From Bacteroidia bacterium (GTDB taxonomy: Bacteria > Bacteroidota > Bacteroidia > CAIKAF01), in contig JAUHWY010000005.1 in NCBI GenBank assembly GCA_030427255.1, positions 87,776-151,775 of the forward strand: a stretch of 64,000 bases of DNA. The letters are read 5' to 3'. Every line of letters starts with the position of its first letter. The first letter of the stretch is position 1. The notes beneath the pieces were generated by a model that saw only the letters and a program-made list of their open reading frames with translations, did not search any database and was not told where the DNA came from. Below are positions 51,647 through 60,585 of this stretch, one piece after another. Both the position numbers and the translations under genes were made by a program.

Positions 51647-53905
51647 TTATTTGCGGGCCTCAAAACGAGACAAACCGCACAACAACCATTGCTTAAATTT
51701 CTCCGGATCCGGATCGTAACCATAGGAATCACCCAACAAACGGCCTTTATGGTCCAACATTACATACAGCGGTTGAGATTGCTGACCAAAATAGTACGAC
51801 TGAAAATCAGACCACTGCCGGCCATAAGTAGCCATAGGCTCCCCCGTTACCGGTGAAATCATTTGCTCAGCATCGGGTATAGCTGTTTTGTCGTCGCAGT
51901 ACAAACTCACCACCTGAAACTCGGTCTCCAACAAAGCCAGGTTCCCCGACTTGGTCCAAACATTCTCCTCCATTAGGCGGCAATTGGTACATCCATAGCC
52001 CGTAAAATCAATAAACACAGGCTTTCCTTCTTCGGCAGCTCGTTGCATGCCCTCCCCATAATCGTTGCTGCACTCCAAGCCCATAGGGCAGTGGCCCTCT
52101 TCCATAGCACCCTCTGTGTAATGCATGGGAGGAGCCAAACCGGCCAACAACTTTAGGGGTGCGCCCCACATTCCCGGAATTAAATAAATGGTAAAAGACA
52201 AGATAAGGGTGGTAAATAAAATTCGAGGAACCTTGAGCTTTACCTCTCCCGGGCTGTCGTGTGAAGTCTTAAACAAGCCAAGCAAATACAGGCTTTGCAA
52301 CCCAAAAATGGCCACCCAAATTGCAATAAAGCGTTCCCGATACAAGAAATCCCAGTGGTAGGCCATATCTACCGTAGACAAAAACTTAAGCGCAAGCGCT
52401 AATTCCAAAAAGCCCAAATTCACCTTTACCGAATTGAGCCAACCTCCCGACTTGGGTAAGCTGTTCAGCCATCCGGGAAAAGCTGCAAACAAAGCAAAGG
52501 GCATGGCCAAGGAAACGGAAAAACCAAACATGCCCAACAAGGGGGCAATAAAGTTGCCGGTATTGGCCGCTTCAACCAATAAAGTGCCAATCAATGGCCC
52601 CGTACAACTAAACGAAACCAAAGAAAGGGTAAAGGCCATAAAAAAGATACCAATTAGCCCTCCTTTATTAGAGCCCTTATCTACTGCGTTTACAAAACGA
52701 GCCGGTAATACAATCTCAAAAGCCCCTAAAAAAGAAATCGCAAAGACCACAAAGACCACAAAAAACAAAAGATTCCAAAACGCACTGGTGGCCATGGCAT
52801 TCAGCGCACTGGTTCCAAAAATCACGGTAATTAAAAAGCCTAAGCCCGTATAAATCGCCATAATGGATATGGCGTAAGTAAAAGCATTCATTAAGCCTTT
52901 GGAGCGGTTGGAGCTTTGCTTGGTAAAAAAGCTAACCGTTAATGGAATCATGGGAAAAACGCAGGGCGTCAGCAAGGCCAAAAAGCCCGCCAAAAAGCCT
53001 CCCACAAAAATACTCCAAGGGGTTTTGGACTCGGCGGCAGTTACGCCACAATCTTGTTCGGCCCTTAGTTCGGCTCGTGCCGATTCATCGAGTCGCTGAG
53101 GGTCATGAGGAGCTCCCCACATGCCTCCTTGGCCTTTTCCGGCTTCCTCGCAACCGTCCGGACCGCTTCCCGCCACCCCGGGACAAGCGTCCTCATGGTC
53201 CGGCACACCATCTCCATCACTGTCCGGACAACCTTTCCAATCTGCTTTTCCGGGCTCTGCCGGACAAGCATCTTCCAAATCCGGTATTCCATCTCCGTCG
53301 GTATCGTCTTCATTAGCTTGCTCCTCTCCATTCCCGGTGCTTCCCTCCTGATTATCGTTGGGAGTAGCTCCTCCACAAGAGGACGTGTAGCGTACCTTAA
53401 CTTTCTGCTCAAAGGGCAAACATTGGCCCGCATCTTCGGTGCACACCTGGCCGTATACCACCACCTCAATATCCATAGGGCTTTGGTAGGAACACAAATC
53501 AAGTACTTTACTAAAGAGCACTTTATGTTCTTTAAAATAGGCAACGGGTCCTAGATACTCGTCCTCCTCTTCAACCGGCTTGGGTTCTTTAAATTCCATT
53601 TGCCCCAAGGCTTTCCCATTGATGCTCACCTCAAACCCTGTGGGATTTGGCGGGTTTTTCTGCGAATACAAGTGCCAGCCCTTATCTACTAGAGCGGTCA
53701 TTTGCAATTCTGCGTTCTTTGAATCTTCTCCTATCACCTTAAGCACCCAGCGCACCTGACTAGCTTGAAGAGGAGGAGACTCTTCCTCGATTTCTTTAAC
53801 AAACTCCACACCATTGCCTGTTTCTAAAGGCAAGGGCGGCTCAGGTTTGCAATGGGCCATTAAAACCAAAAGCAAGGAAAAGGAAAAAAGAATGACGCGT
53901 TTCAT
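51647..53905 (-). CDS. DsbD-type thiol:disulfide transporter with inserted thrombospondin type 3 repeats
   Basis: A 752-aa protein; ATG at 53905. A lipoprotein-like start (LLVLMAHC) is followed by the DsbD alpha domain (about 45-175) with its Cys pair in VCTEDAGQC (155 and 162). Residues about 199-252 hold two D-rich units ([15 protein letters not shown] and [15 protein letters not shown]), which are calcium-binding thrombospondin type 3 repeats and are not part of normal DsbD. The CcdA-like membrane part (about 297-590) has [11 protein letters not shown] and [11 protein letters not shown], each with one of the buried Cys. The C-terminal thioredoxin domain has [10 protein letters not shown]. 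It passes electrons from cytoplasmic thioredoxin to the periplasm. Confidence 0.9.
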   Translation of the reverse strand: MKRVILFSFSLLLVLMAHCKPEPPLPLETGNGVEFVKEIEEESPPLQASQVRWVLKVIGEDSKNAELQMTALVDKGWHLYSQKNPPNPTGFEVSINGKALGQMEFKEPKPVEEEDEYLGPVAYFKEHKVLFSKVLDLCSYQSPMDIEVVVYGQVCTEDAGQCLPFEQKVKVRYTSSCGGATPNDNQEGSTGNGEEQANEDDTDGDGIPDLEDACPAEPGKADWKGCPDSDGDGVPDHEDACPGVAGSGPDGCEEAGKGQGGMWGAPHDPQRLDESARAELRAEQDCGVTAAESKTPWSIFVGGFLAGFLALLTPCVFPMIPLTVSFFTKQSSNRSKGLMNAFTYAISIMAIYTGLGFLITVIFGTSALNAMATSAFWNLLFFVVFVVFAISFLGAFEIVLPARFVNAVDKGSNKGGLIGIFFMAFTLSLVSFSCTGPLIGTLLVEAANTGNFIAPLLGMFGFSVSLAMPFALFAAFPGWLNSLPKSGGWLNSVKVNLGFLELALALKFLSTVDMAYHWDFLYRERFIAIWVAIFGLQSLYLLGLFKTSHDSPGEVKLKVPRILFTTLILSFTIYLIPGMWGAPLKLLAGLAPPMHYTEGAMEEGHCPMGLECSNDYGEGMQRAAEEGKPVFIDFTGYGCTNCRLMEENVWTKSGNLALLETEFQVVSLYCDDKTAIPDAEQMISPVTGEPMATYGRQWSDFQSYYFGQQSQPLYVMLDHKGRLLGDSYGYDPDPEKFKQWLLCGLSRFEARK

Positions 53906-54018
53906 GCTACTAAAATACAGAAGGCTGGTGAATACAGGCAAGATATTGGAATAGGAATCTTAAAAACCAAGCCTGCCTTAGGTGTCTTTTAATGCCTTTT
54001 GTCATCAAGCGTTTTGTT

Positions 54019-54115
54019 CTGATCGTGGCGTCAACATGAAGCCTCAGATTTTTAATCCTTACCAAAGCCTCAGGGACAGGAACGCCGCCAGAATAGCAAC
54101 GTCTCAACAATCTCC
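54019..54115. repeat. Copy of the GCCGCCAGAATAGC repeat family with a linked palindrome remnant
   Basis: 54071-54115 aligns with 37271-37312 and with the reverse of 13148-13193. A diverged form of the CTGACCGTAGCGTCAG palindrome (CTGATCGTGGCGTCAAC) lies at 54019-54035, on the same side as in the 13.2-kb copy. It is likely a degraded copy of the same composite element. Confidence 0.5.
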
Positions 54116-54427
54116 TTAAGTGAAGATGGAAACATAAACAAGGCGTGCTTTCCCCTTAACATTCAAACAAAAATTGCACAAAACCAAGGGCAATCTTAGA
54201 GGAATATAATCTATTTTTCAAGTAAACTATGTTTTACAATCTTAATTTTAAAAAGTAAAAACTCCCTTATTTAATGGTGCCACAAATAAAATTTTAGCTA
54301 AAAACTAATAATTTAAAAAAACAAAAACAACCAAATCATTATCAAATCCTTACGGCTTCTACATAAAAAGAAAAAATAAAGAACCATTAAACTATCTTGC
54401 TTCACATTTTTTAACCAAACCCTTTTT
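54116..54427. other. AT-rich upstream region of the giant T9SS protein gene
   Basis: About 310 bp of very AT-rich sequence with long A and T runs. A weak -7-like TATCTTGC lies about 35 bp before the ATG. No gene, hairpin element or repeat seen. Confidence 0.4.
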
Positions 54428-57400
54428 ATGAGGAATCTTAGACCCAAGCGTTGGGGATCGGTGGTTTCTGCGGTGGTTTTGGGCTTATTTATGGCCCTAC
54501 CTCTGCAAAACCTAAGAGCTCAATGCCCTAATCCGCCAGCTTTGCCGGGGGCAAACGTTGGCAACTCGGTGTGTGGACAAACCACCACCCTGACAGCTAC
54601 CGGTTCTACCGGTATTTACCGTTGGTACAGTCAGCCAACGGGAGGCTCTCCCCTGAGCAGCAGTAGCGTTTACACTACGCCTACGCTGTATCAGGCGACC
54701 ACCTATTACTTGGCAGCGGTAGACCCAAACAACAGCAGTTGCCAAAGCAACCGCATTGCCATTTTGGTACCTGCCGGCCCAATTGCCTCTCCTACGGCAC
54801 AGGGAGCCACCGTAAACTGTGGCTCTAACGCCACCTTAACGGCTACGGGAAGCACAGGCAATTATTGGTGGTACGACTCCCCAACAGGCAATAACATATT
54901 GCATACGGGCAGCAGCTACTCGGCTTGGGTAAACCAAACCAAAACTTACTATGTAGCGGCAACAACCAATTCAAACCCCACCCAATTGGTGACCTTCAAT
55001 TATACGGGTGGTTCACAAAGCTGGACTGTTCCTACTGGGGTTTTCTCCCTTACTGTAGATTTGTATGGTGCAGAAGGCGGTCGCAACAACAACCCCGGAG
55101 CTCGTGGTGGTTATGGCGGGCGCGTAACGGCAGACGTTGCAGTTACTCCCGGACAAACCATTTATATTTATGTAGGAGGTTGGCCTAGCACCAGCACCGC
55201 CGGAGGTTATAACGGAGGCGCTAATTCTAATGTCTCCAGTTCGTATGGACAAGGTGGTGGCGGCGGAACCGATATCCGCATCAACAGCACCAGCACCAAC
55301 AACCGCGTTTTAGTTGCCGGCGGCGGCGGCGGGGCTAGTTACAATTGCGGCATCGACGAATCTCGTGGTGGCGAAGGTGGTGGCCTAACCGCCGAAAATG
55401 GTTGGTACTGCAACAGCCAAAGCACTAGCAACGTAGGACAGGGAGGCACTCAATCATCATCTCCTCCCAATACTAACTGTGGCAACCCGGGCAGCTTGTT
55501 CAATGGCAGTCCCTCTTGCTACCGCGGCGGCGGCGGCGGTGGTGGTTACTACGGAGGAAGCGGCGGTTACCGCGGCGGCGGCGGTGGCGGCTCATCTTAT
55601 GCTGACCCGGCCATTACCAGCAATGTAGTTCACCAGCAAGGCGTTCGTACCGGCCATGGTATGGCTACCATCCAATACACCGTTCCTTTCTGTACAAGCC
55701 AGCGTATTCCTGTACAAGCTGTTTCAAACCCCTTGGGTCAGGCCTCTGTAAATGTGCCGAGTCCCATCAATTGTGGAGACACCATTGCGCTCAACGGTGT
55801 AGGTGCCGGTTATTTTGATTGGTACGATGCGCCTACCGGCGGCAACAAAATTGGTCCTGTAGGCGCTAGCCTCAGCCTACCCTTCGTTATGGATACCATG
55901 GTAGTATATGCCCAAGCGGCAGCTACCCAAAACCCGGCAACTTCGCAAACCTTCAATTATACCGGGAGCCCACAAAGTTGGACCGTACCTTCAGGAGTAA
56001 CTGAAATTTCTGTAGACGTACAAGGTGCTCAAGGCCAAGGAGGCTTGCCAAACCCAAACAGTTCCAGAGGTGGAAATGGAGGAAGAGTTCAAGCAACCCT
56101 TTCGGTAACTCCGGGACAGACCCTATTTGTTTACGTTGGTCAACAAGGCCAAAACAACAACGGCGGCTGGAACGGTGGTGGCCGTGGCAATTCCAACGGC
56201 GGTGGCGGTGGCGGTGCTTCCGATATCCGTATCGGTGGCCAAAACCTATCCAACCGAGTAATCGTTGCCGGCGGCGGCGGCGGTGGCGCTTGGGCTTGCG
56301 GTAGCGACCATGGAGGCGCAGGGGGCGGATCAGGCGCTGCAGAAAACGGATACTATTGCAACAGCAACAATACGGGAAGCTGCCAGAATGGTTATGGAGC
56401 ATCCCAATCAGCGGGCGGAAACCGCTCAGATTGCTGGGGATGTGACCCAAGCGGAAATGGTACGCTTGGCATGGGCGGTGATAATTTTGACTGCTCCAAT
56501 GGCGGCGGCGGCGGCGGCGGCTATTATGGCGGTGGTCGCGGCTATGACGGTGGCGGAGGCGGAGGATCTTCCTTTGCTGACCCTTTGCTTAGCTCCAACA
56601 TCTCTCATACCCAAGGTTTTAAAACCGGAAACGGTCAAATCACCATTTTCTACAACAACCCCTCATGCGCAACCGCTCGTATTCCTGTGAATATTAATGT
56701 AGCTCCTTTGCAGGCTCCGGTTACCGTAGGCGATAGTGTTTCTTGTGGAGCCACTGCCTTTGTTTCTGCTACTGCTCCTACAGGCCCAATCAACTGGTAC
56801 ACCCAGTCCAATGGTGGTAATGTATTGGCAAGCGGCGCCGGAATTGTAGTACCAAATGTGGTTTCTTCGGACACCCTTTGGGCGGCTACAGAGCGGAACT
56901 TCAACAACCCTCAATCGGTAACCTTTGGATTTACCAACTCTCCTCAAACCTTTGTAGTTCCCAACGGAGTATTCTCCCTTGCGGTAGACTTACAAGGGGC
57001 ACAAGGCGGCAGCAATGCTCAAAACCCTAGTCAAAATCCAGGTGGAATGGGCGGACGCGTACAAACCAACATCCCAGTAACCCCAGGACAAACCGTGCAC
57101 CTCTATGTAGGTGGCGAAGGCGTAAGTGGTGGTAACAGCGGAAACGCCGGAGGTTACAACGGCGGTGGTATTGGTTCACAACAGGCCGGCGGTGGCGGCG
57201 GAGCCAGCGACATTCGTATCGGTGGTACCACCTTAAACGATCGCGTGGCAGTAGCCGGCGGCGGTGGCGGCGGCGGCTGGAACTGCAGCACCGGTAACAA
57301 CGGTGGTGCCGGTGGTGGTTCAGGAACAGCCCAACAAGGTTGGGAGTGTGGCAACCCCAACACCTGCGCAGGAGGTTATGGAGCCACGCAAAGTGCCGGT

Positions 57401-60343
57401 GGTAACCGTGGCGACTGCTGGAACTGTGACCCAAGCGGAAATGGAAGCTTTGGCCAAGGTGGTGACAGCTATGACTGCTCCCCCGGCGGCGGCGGCGGCG
57501 GTGGCTGGTATGGCGGCGGCCGAGGTGTATTTGGCGGCGGCGGCGGCGGCTCGTCCTACACCAATCCGCAGCTTACCAACAACACTACCCACATCCAAGG
57601 CTTTAAATCAGGTAACGGTCAAATTGTAATTTCTTACAACCAAATCCTTACTTGTGCCAGTGCTCGTGTTCCTGCAGCCATCAAAATCGATTCGCTGCAA
57701 GCTCCTGTAGTTTCTGTAGATACCACGTTTTGTGGTACAGGTTCTAATGTGTTTACTGCCACAGGCCCTAGCGGCACCTACGGCTGGTATGATGCACCTA
57801 ATGGAAACTTGCTTGGGCTTGGTACCAGCTACAATACCGGTACCCTTACCCAAACCGACACCCTTTATGCTAAGTTTAACGATGCCAGCGGCTGTCCTTC
57901 ACGCTACGATTTCGGAGTAATTACCGTAAATCCAATTCCTGACGCCAGCATCGTGAACCCAGGCCAACTTTGCTCCACGAATCCTGCCCTCTTCTTGCAA
58001 GTAGCTGATTCAGGAGGTGTTTGGTCCGGAAACGGCATCACAAACAACGGTACCGGTGCTTTTGATCCCGCTCAGGCTCAAATCGGCAACAACCAAATCA
58101 ACTACAGCATTACCGTGAATGGCTGCTCCGATGCAGACTCTATTCAATTGGCTGTAGTGGCAGGGCCCGATGCAAGCATCACCAGCCAGGCACCTAGCTA
58201 TTGCGACTACGACCTTACCGATACTTTGGCTAGCCAAAACAGCGGTGGTATGTGGTCTGGAATGGGCATCATAGACAACAGCCTTGGGGTATTTGATCCT
58301 GCGGCGGTTATGCCCGGCAGCTACATGGCTTACTACCATATTATGGATGCCAACACCGGTTGCTCCGATATGGACAGCTTAGCCATTGTGGTGAACCCTA
58401 GTCCTAATGCGGCCATTAGTCCTGTAAATGCCTTCTGTTCTGCAGATGCTCCTGCAAACCTTAACGCAGCAACCTCGGGTGGTACTTGGTCCGGCAATGG
58501 AATCAGCAACCCAAGCAACGGCACCTTTAGCCCGTCCATGAACTTGGTGGGTCAAAACACCGTTCAATACAGCGTAACCGTAAATGGTTGTATGGCCATG
58601 GACTCCGTAATGGTAATGGTACACCCAACTCCGGATGCGAGCATTTTGAATGCTCCTCAAAACCTATGTCAAAATGGTGGTCTTAGCCTGCTAACCACCC
58701 AAAATGGTGGTGGTGTTTGGTTTGGAAACGGCATCGCCTCTTCCAGCTCCGGCTTGTTTGACCCGGCATTGGCAGGGACAGGAACCGCTCAGGTTACCTA
58801 CACCCTTAGCAACGCCAACTGTACCGGTGTAGACACCGTATTGATTGCGGTAACTGCTCCTCCGGTGGTAAACGCAGCCGCACAAGGATCAACCACCGTT
58901 TGCTCCGGCAACCAGGTACAATTGAATGCTTCCGGTGCGATTAACTACCAATGGATGAACAACGGCCAAAACATATCCGGTGCAACCGGTATGAGCTATA
59001 ATGCTTCCATGAACGGTCAGTACTCTGTAATGGGTACCGATGCCAACGGTTGCTCCTCTAGCTTTGGTCCAATTTCCGTTATGATAGCTCCCAACCCAAT
59101 TGCTCAGCAAATCACGGCATCTTCTGTTTGTGAAGGCTTAGCTACCCAAATGAGTGCAGCAGCATCTATCCCTAGCGGTGGAACCATTGCGGCCTACAGC
59201 TGGGACTTTGGCAACGGAAACAACGGAACCGGCCTAAACACCTCAGAAACCTATGCTTCTGCAGGTAATTACACGGTTCAGTTGGTGGTAAGCTCAACCG
59301 ACGGCTGTACAGACACCTTGACCCAAAACGTTCAAGTGAAGGCTTTGCCTGTAATTGACTCGTTGATGGTACAAGGCGCTTGTTTCCCCAACCCGGCTCA
59401 GTTTGACGCCTACGTTTCCAACCTACCGGTAAGCAATTTCCAATGGAACTTTGGTGGAACCAACAACGGTTTCGGACAAAGCTTGAGCTACAACTTTAAC
59501 AACCCCGGCACCTACAACTACCAAGTTACGGTAACGGCGGCTAACGGTTGTGTGCAACAGCAAACCGGAACTGTGAACATCGACGCGAAACCTACGGCAG
59601 ATTTCTTCTTCCAAAACGGTTGTTCCGGCGATGCCATCAACTTCCAGGATTTGTCTACCGGAAACATTAGCAATTGGAACTGGGACTTCGGTTCTGCTAC
59701 CGACACCCTAATGAACCCAAGCTACACCTTTGCTCAGGCTGGTGCCTATGTGGTATCCTTGACTGTTCAAACACCTGAAGGCTGCACCGATCAGCAAAAC
59801 GCTACAGTAAACATCTTGCCTACGCCCGATGCCAACTGGAGTGGAATAAACCTAGGTGTGAATCAAGTGAGCTTTACCACCCTGCAACCTCAATTGGGTG
59901 CAAACCACTTCTGGACTTTTGGTGACACCACCAACTCTACCTTGCCTAACCCAGTTAAATCCTACAATCAGTCAGGTACTTACTGGGTATGCTTAACCGT
60001 AGAGAAAGACGGTTGCACCAGCACCCAATGCGACTCTGTAATTGCTAAAGACGTATTCAGCTTTGAAGACGGAATGGCCAACGGTTTGCAAATGACGGTA
60101 TATCCAAACCCATTCGAGGGCGAAGCCTTCTTGAATGTAAGCTTGGAAAGTGCTACCGAATTGCAAGCCAATTTGGTTGACATTACCGGACGTCGTTTGG
60201 CAAGCTATGCTTTTGGAATGTTGCCCGCAGGTCAACACCAATTGTTGGTAGATGCACGCAGCCTTGGCTTAGCCAAAGGAGTGTACCTACTGCAAGTGGA
60301 GGCCAATGGTCAGGTGTACAGCACCAGACTAGTGAAGCAATAA
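54428..60343 (+). CDS. Giant glycine-rich, Ig/PKD-repeat surface protein with T9SS sorting domain
   Basis: A 1971-aa protein. The signal peptide ends LRAQ. Two Ig-like units of the Bacteroidetes type (GIYRWYSQPTGGSPLSSSS; NYWWYDSPTGNN) lead in. Three glycine-rich domains follow at about 190-420, 500-745 and 825-1070; each has a SWTVPTGVFSLTVDLYGAEG-like start, PGQTIYIYVGG, GGGGGTDIRI and a VAGGGGGA core with Cys pairs. Similar glycine-rich domains occur in anaplastic lymphoma kinase. Then come four repeats of about 75 aa (GGVWSGNGI…FDP; about 1170-1477), an Ig-like unit, PKD-like domains (YSWDFGNGN, WNWDFGSATD, FWTFGDTTN) and a sorting domain (VYPNPFEGEAFLNV to RLVKQ). Probably a surface adhesin or matrix protein. 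Confidence 0.85.
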   Translation: MRNLRPKRWGSVVSAVVLGLFMALPLQNLRAQCPNPPALPGANVGNSVCGQTTTLTATGSTGIYRWYSQPTGGSPLSSSSVYTTPTLYQATTYYLAAVDPNNSSCQSNRIAILVPAGPIASPTAQGATVNCGSNATLTATGSTGNYWWYDSPTGNNILHTGSSYSAWVNQTKTYYVAATTNSNPTQLVTFNYTGGSQSWTVPTGVFSLTVDLYGAEGGRNNNPGARGGYGGRVTADVAVTPGQTIYIYVGGWPSTSTAGGYNGGANSNVSSSYGQGGGGGTDIRINSTSTNNRVLVAGGGGGASYNCGIDESRGGEGGGLTAENGWYCNSQSTSNVGQGGTQSSSPPNTNCGNPGSLFNGSPSCYRGGGGGGGYYGGSGGYRGGGGGGSSYADPAITSNVVHQQGVRTGHGMATIQYTVPFCTSQRIPVQAVSNPLGQASVNVPSPINCGDTIALNGVGAGYFDWYDAPTGGNKIGPVGASLSLPFVMDTMVVYAQAAATQNPATSQTFNYTGSPQSWTVPSGVTEISVDVQGAQGQGGLPNPNSSRGGNGGRVQATLSVTPGQTLFVYVGQQGQNNNGGWNGGGRGNSNGGGGGGASDIRIGGQNLSNRVIVAGGGGGGAWACGSDHGGAGGGSGAAENGYYCNSNNTGSCQNGYGASQSAGGNRSDCWGCDPSGNGTLGMGGDNFDCSNGGGGGGGYYGGGRGYDGGGGGGSSFADPLLSSNISHTQGFKTGNGQITIFYNNPSCATARIPVNINVAPLQAPVTVGDSVSCGATAFVSATAPTGPINWYTQSNGGNVLASGAGIVVPNVVSSDTLWAATERNFNNPQSVTFGFTNSPQTFVVPNGVFSLAVDLQGAQGGSNAQNPSQNPGGMGGRVQTNIPVTPGQTVHLYVGGEGVSGGNSGNAGGYNGGGIGSQQAGGGGGASDIRIGGTTLNDRVAVAGGGGGGGWNCSTGNNGGAGGGSGTAQQGWECGNPNTCAGGYGATQSAGGNRGDCWNCDPSGNGSFGQGGDSYDCSPGGGGGGGWYGGGRGVFGGGGGGSSYTNPQLTNNTTHIQGFKSGNGQIVISYNQILTCASARVPAAIKIDSLQAPVVSVDTTFCGTGSNVFTATGPSGTYGWYDAPNGNLLGLGTSYNTGTLTQTDTLYAKFNDASGCPSRYDFGVITVNPIPDASIVNPGQLCSTNPALFLQVADSGGVWSGNGITNNGTGAFDPAQAQIGNNQINYSITVNGCSDADSIQLAVVAGPDASITSQAPSYCDYDLTDTLASQNSGGMWSGMGIIDNSLGVFDPAAVMPGSYMAYYHIMDANTGCSDMDSLAIVVNPSPNAAISPVNAFCSADAPANLNAATSGGTWSGNGISNPSNGTFSPSMNLVGQNTVQYSVTVNGCMAMDSVMVMVHPTPDASILNAPQNLCQNGGLSLLTTQNGGGVWFGNGIASSSSGLFDPALAGTGTAQVTYTLSNANCTGVDTVLIAVTAPPVVNAAAQGSTTVCSGNQVQLNASGAINYQWMNNGQNISGATGMSYNASMNGQYSVMGTDANGCSSSFGPISVMIAPNPIAQQITASSVCEGLATQMSAAASIPSGGTIAAYSWDFGNGNNGTGLNTSETYASAGNYTVQLVVSSTDGCTDTLTQNVQVKALPVIDSLMVQGACFPNPAQFDAYVSNLPVSNFQWNFGGTNNGFGQSLSYNFNNPGTYNYQVTVTAANGCVQQQTGTVNIDAKPTADFFFQNGCSGDAINFQDLSTGNISNWNWDFGSATDTLMNPSYTFAQAGAYVVSLTVQTPEGCTDQQNATVNILPTPDANWSGINLGVNQVSFTTLQPQLGANHFWTFGDTTNSTLPNPVKSYNQSGTYWVCLTVEKDGCTSTQCDSVIAKDVFSFEDGMANGLQMTVYPNPFEGEAFLNVSLESATELQANLVDITGRRLASYAFGMLPAGQHQLLVDARSLGLAKGVYLLQVEANGQVYSTRLVKQ

Positions 60344-60360
60344 ACTCCATAGAATCATAA

Positions 60361-60394
60361 AAAAAGGCCGGGCTATTGTCCGGCCTTTTTTTTT
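60361..60394 (+). terminator. Rho-independent terminator of the giant T9SS gene
   Basis: AAAAAGGCCGG / CCGGCCTTTTT stem with an 8-nt loop, followed by nine T. It lies 17 bp after the stop codon. Confidence 0.88.
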
Positions 60395-60395
60395 G

Positions 60396-60502
60396 GCCCC
60401 CGGACCGAGGCGGTACCGCCCTGCAGCCGCCGGCCATGGCCCTTGGGCTGCGGAGGTGGCGCGCAGCAAACCCACGCAAGCCCTAGGGACATGAGCCGGG
60501 GG
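60396..60502. repeat. Intergenic hairpin element G (class 1 loop)
   Basis: Stem 60428-60453 pairs with 60473-60499 around the apex GTGGCGCGCAGCAAACCC, the reverse of the class 1 loop. Outer arms CCCCCGG and CCGGGGG also pair. It follows directly after a terminator, between two same-strand genes. Confidence 0.7.
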
Positions 60503-60573
60503 CAAAGGGAGTAAAGCCAAGGGCCGGAATTGGGCCCCACAAAAATCTACCAAAGCTTTTGGGAAGGGTGTCT

Positions 60574-60581
60574 TATATTTG
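60574..60581 (+). promoter_or_regulatory. -7 box (TATATTTG) abutting the peptidase start
   Basis: TATATTTG matches TAnnTTTG and ends 4 nt before the ATG at 60586, implying a leaderless or very short-leader transcript. A TTTTG 12 nt upstream is too close for a standard -33. Confidence 0.45.
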
Positions 60582-60585
60582 AACT

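Noticed and set aside
56265-57629. Ala- and His/Arg-rich frames in the glycine-rich region
   Set aside because: They are alternative readings of GGC/GGT repeats that encode glycine in the real frame.
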